DNA from: Patescibacteria group bacterium | GTDB lineage: Bacteria > Patescibacteriota > Microgenomatia > UBA12405 > JAHJSD01 | Direction of reading: 5' to 3' | Length of the DNA stretch: 5,285 bases | Assembly: GCA_018830585.1 (NCBI GenBank) | Contig: JAHJSD010000033.1 | Location: 1 to 5,285, forward strand | In this document: positions 4,343-5,285 of the stretch, piece by piece | How the letters are laid out: every line of letters starts with the position of its first letter | Position numbering within the stretch: position 1 is the stretch's first letter | Program-made: the position numbers and the translations under genes | Notes under the pieces: generated by a model | The model's database searches: none | Seen by the model: only the letters and a program-made list of their open reading frames with translations | Told to the model about the DNA's origin: nothing

Positions 4343-4489
4343 TTCACAAGTTTCGCGCTTTCTGTCATCGCGAGCGATCCCGATCCGATCGGGAGGGCGT
4401 GGCGATCTGGTGGCAAACGAACTGAGATTGCCGCGGTCGCTTGCGCTCCCTCGCAATGACAGTTATAGTGCACAAGTGCGAAACTCGTA
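4343..4489. mobile_element. 147-base MITE-like element, copy 1
   Basis: This segment is about 95% identical to 5091-5237 (seven differences over 147 bases, no gaps). Outer inverted repeats are ACAAGTTTCGCGCTT at the left and the complement of AAGTGCGAAACTCGT at the right, with two mismatches in 15. Inside them a second pair, CTGTCATCGCGAG and CTCGCAATGACAG, forms an inner inverted repeat with one mismatch. A further palindrome, CCCGATC-C-GATCGGG, is internal. It has no coding capacity. It occupies the whole space between the 103-residue gene's terminator and the peptidase -35. Confidence 0.8.
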
Positions 4490-4518
4490 AAACTAATCAC
4501 GATCCCGGATCGTGATTA
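4489..4518 (-). terminator. Intrinsic terminator overlapping the stop of the 103-residue gene
   Basis: On the minus strand TAATCACGATC (4518-4508) pairs perfectly with GATCGTGATTA (4504-4494) around loop CGG, then GTTTT follows. The last codons and the TGA stop (4499-4497) lie inside the hairpin, so translation to the stop would disturb the stem. The element copy at 4343-4489 ends in the T-run. Confidence 0.7.
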
Positions 4519-4808
4519 CCCTGAGGCGAGTTTTTACCGACACACCGTTTCAGTATCCTCTCTTTGATCTTGCCAAGTCTGCCCCCGTGAACAGTCACCA
4601 ACTCAGACCCATCAAGAAGCCCAACGTCCACCGCCACAGCGGCATTCCGCAAAGTAATTTCAATCCTTTCGAAAATCAACTCGACCGCCTCCGGATCACT
4701 CAAAGACCTTGCTTGTCTGATAGGCAAACCCACTTCTCTCCTTAGAAATCCCACTCCAGCACGCCATCTAACTACTGTTGTCTTCTCAACCAATGCTGCT
4801 GTCGTCAT
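4497..4808 (-). CDS. Unrecognised 103-residue protein with its own promoter
   Basis: I do not recognise this protein. The ATG at 4808 is chosen because a near-perfect promoter (4843-4815) ends six bases before it; a TTG at 4913 in the same frame lies upstream of that promoter and is unlikely. The protein has 103 residues and no membrane segment or signal peptide. It shows a basic N-terminal part (VVRWRAGVGFLRREVGLP, 12-29), a probable long helix (DPEAVELIFERIEITLRNAA, 38-57), a hydrophobic stretch AVAVDVGLLDG (57-67), and a basic segment GGRLGKIKERILKRC (75-89). One cysteine (C89) and one tryptophan (W15) are present. Alternating charge and hydrophobicity look like real coding sequence. A dedicated promoter and terminator support a gene. 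It lies between two copies of a 147-base inverted-repeat element. Function unknown. Confidence 0.65.
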   Translation of the reverse strand: MTTAALVEKTTVVRWRAGVGFLRREVGLPIRQARSLSDPEAVELIFERIEITLRNAAVAVDVGLLDGSELVTVHGGRLGKIKERILKRCVGKNSPQGNHDPGS

Positions 4809-4814
4809 TGATTG

Positions 4815-4843
4815 ATTATAAGTTTCACTAATCAGAGTTTCAA
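4815..4843 (-). promoter_or_regulatory. Promoter of the 103-residue gene, predicted leaderless
   Basis: On the minus strand the -35 is TTGAAA (4843-4838, 5 of 6 consensus), a 17-base spacer follows, and TATAAT (4820-4815) is perfect. Six bases (CAATCA) then lead to ATG 4808. This is the best-scoring promoter by eye in the window. The start point should coincide with the ATG or fall a base or two inside it. Confidence 0.8.
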
Positions 4844-4929
4844 GACAGAATCTTATCGTCAAAACTAACCTGGTAGCGATACGGCGGGTTTTCTCTCCTT
4901 GAACCAGCTTCAAAACTATATATTCTCGG

Positions 4930-5020
4930 CATCCTGAACTTGCTGGCTCCTCCGGCCTCCTCCTTAGAACTCAGAGAGGCGAAGTGGCGAGTTCGAAAAG
5001 CGAAGGAGGGATTCAGAATC
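4930..5020. repeat. 91-base palindromic element A (CATCCTGAA...TTCAGAATC)
   Basis: The ends ATCCTGAA (4931-4938) and TTCAGAAT (5012-5019) are imperfect inverted repeats. Inside, CCTCCTT pairs with AAGGAGG and GAACTC with GAGTTC, so the segment folds back over most of its length. It shares CAT(C/T)CTGAACTTGC at the left and GGAGGGATTCAGAA at the right with element B. It lies in the gene-free end of the window (4809-5285). Confidence 0.6.
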
Positions 5021-5030
5021 CACATTATCA

Positions 5031-5083
5031 TTCTGAACTTGCCGCGCCCTTCCGTAGCTCAAAGAGCGAGGAGGGATTCAGAA
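5031..5083. repeat. 53-base palindromic element B (TTCTGAA...TTCAGAA)
   Basis: TTCTGAA (5031-5037) and TTCAGAA (5077-5083) are perfect inverted repeats. The interior contains AGCTC-AAA-GAGCG and is a shortened relative of element A 10 bases upstream. The second 147-base element begins 7 bases later. No open frame belongs to it. Confidence 0.6.
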
Positions 5084-5090
5084 CCTATCT

Positions 5091-5237
5091 TTCACAAGTT
5101 TCGCGCTTTCTGTCATCGCGAGCGATCCCGATCCAATCGGGAGAGCGTGGCGATCTGATAGCAAACGAATTGAGATTGCCGCGGTCGCTGTCGCTCCCTC
5201 GCAATGACAGTTATAGTGCACAAGTGCGAAACTCGTA
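5091..5237. mobile_element. 147-base MITE-like element, copy 2
   Basis: This is the same orientation and length as 4343-4489, with seven substitutions: four G-to-A, one C-to-T and a TG/GT swap. One change alters the central palindrome from CCCGATC-C-GATCGGG to CCCGAT-CCA-ATCGGG. Terminal inverted repeats are conserved. With copy 1 it encloses the 103-residue gene as direct repeats. Open frames across it are products of the repeat. Confidence 0.8.
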
Positions 5238-5262
5238 TCTTTATCATTTAAACAACAAGCAG

Positions 5263-5283
5263 ATCCTGAAATAAATTCAGGAT
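5263..5283. repeat. Minimal palindrome ATCCTGAA-ATAAA-TTCAGGAT
   Basis: A perfect 8-base inverted repeat encloses five bases at the window end. The arms are the same CATCCTGAA-type end word found in the elements at 2841, 4930 and 5031. It may be a collapsed element consisting only of its two ends, or the edge of one continuing beyond the window. Confidence 0.5.
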
Positions 5284-5285
5284 GA

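Noticed and set aside
4809..4913. N-terminal extension of the 103-residue protein to TTG 4913
   Set aside because: The -35 and -10 boxes of a strong promoter lie within this stretch, so it would not be on the main transcript.
4940..5274. Open frames on the plus strand over the final repeats
   Set aside because: They read through palindromic elements and the second 147-base copy; no promoter, start signal or recognisable domain.

Overview
The window looks like chromosomal DNA from a small-genome, probably uncultivated bacterium. The best guess is the Candidate Phyla Radiation (Patescibacteria), perhaps Microgenomates. This is an inference from the style of the sequence: scattered single-gene transcription units, start codons sitting almost on top of -10 boxes, a divergent zinc-lid nucleotide kinase, an RNHCP protein, inconsistent encoding of tRNA CCA ends, and dense short palindromic repeats between genes. 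No marker gene here fixes the lineage.

Layout. Positions 1-555 hold four plus-strand tRNA genes: Gly(TCC), His(GTG), Val(TAC) and Leu(GAG), separated by hairpins and AT-rich spacers. A strong intrinsic terminator (679-704) follows. Next is a small zinc-ribbon RNHCP-domain protein whose homologous part begins after that terminator but has no usual start codon there. At 1187-1571 lies the most unusual locus. A tRNA-Pro(CGG) gene is preceded by a copy of its own first 17 bases fused to three back-to-back hairpins. It is followed by a tandem array of its own T-arm/acceptor 3' end, each copy carrying a small palindrome inside the T-loop position. A divergent adenylate-kinase-type protein (1659-2726, plus strand) follows.

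The 330-base convergent gap after the kinase holds a G+C-rich terminator, a 139-base inverted-repeat element and a 16-base tandem duplication. The minus strand then carries an M16 zinc metallopeptidase (4304-3057). Upstream of it is an unrecognised 103-residue protein (4808-4497) lying between two 95%-identical copies of a 147-base element with terminal inverted repeats (4343-4489 and 5091-5237). The last 450 bases have no gene and are almost entirely palindromic repeat elements.

How it works together. The protein genes do not form an obvious operon or pathway. What links three of them is promoter design: each has TTGNNN, 17 bases, TATAAT, then only 6-8 bases to an ATG in a CA-ATG context, with no Shine-Dalgarno sequence. 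This predicts leaderless mRNAs. I see no defence system, CRISPR array or complete transposase. The strongest candidates for something undescribed are the tRNA-Pro fragment/palindrome array and the small gene framed by the two inverted-repeat elements.
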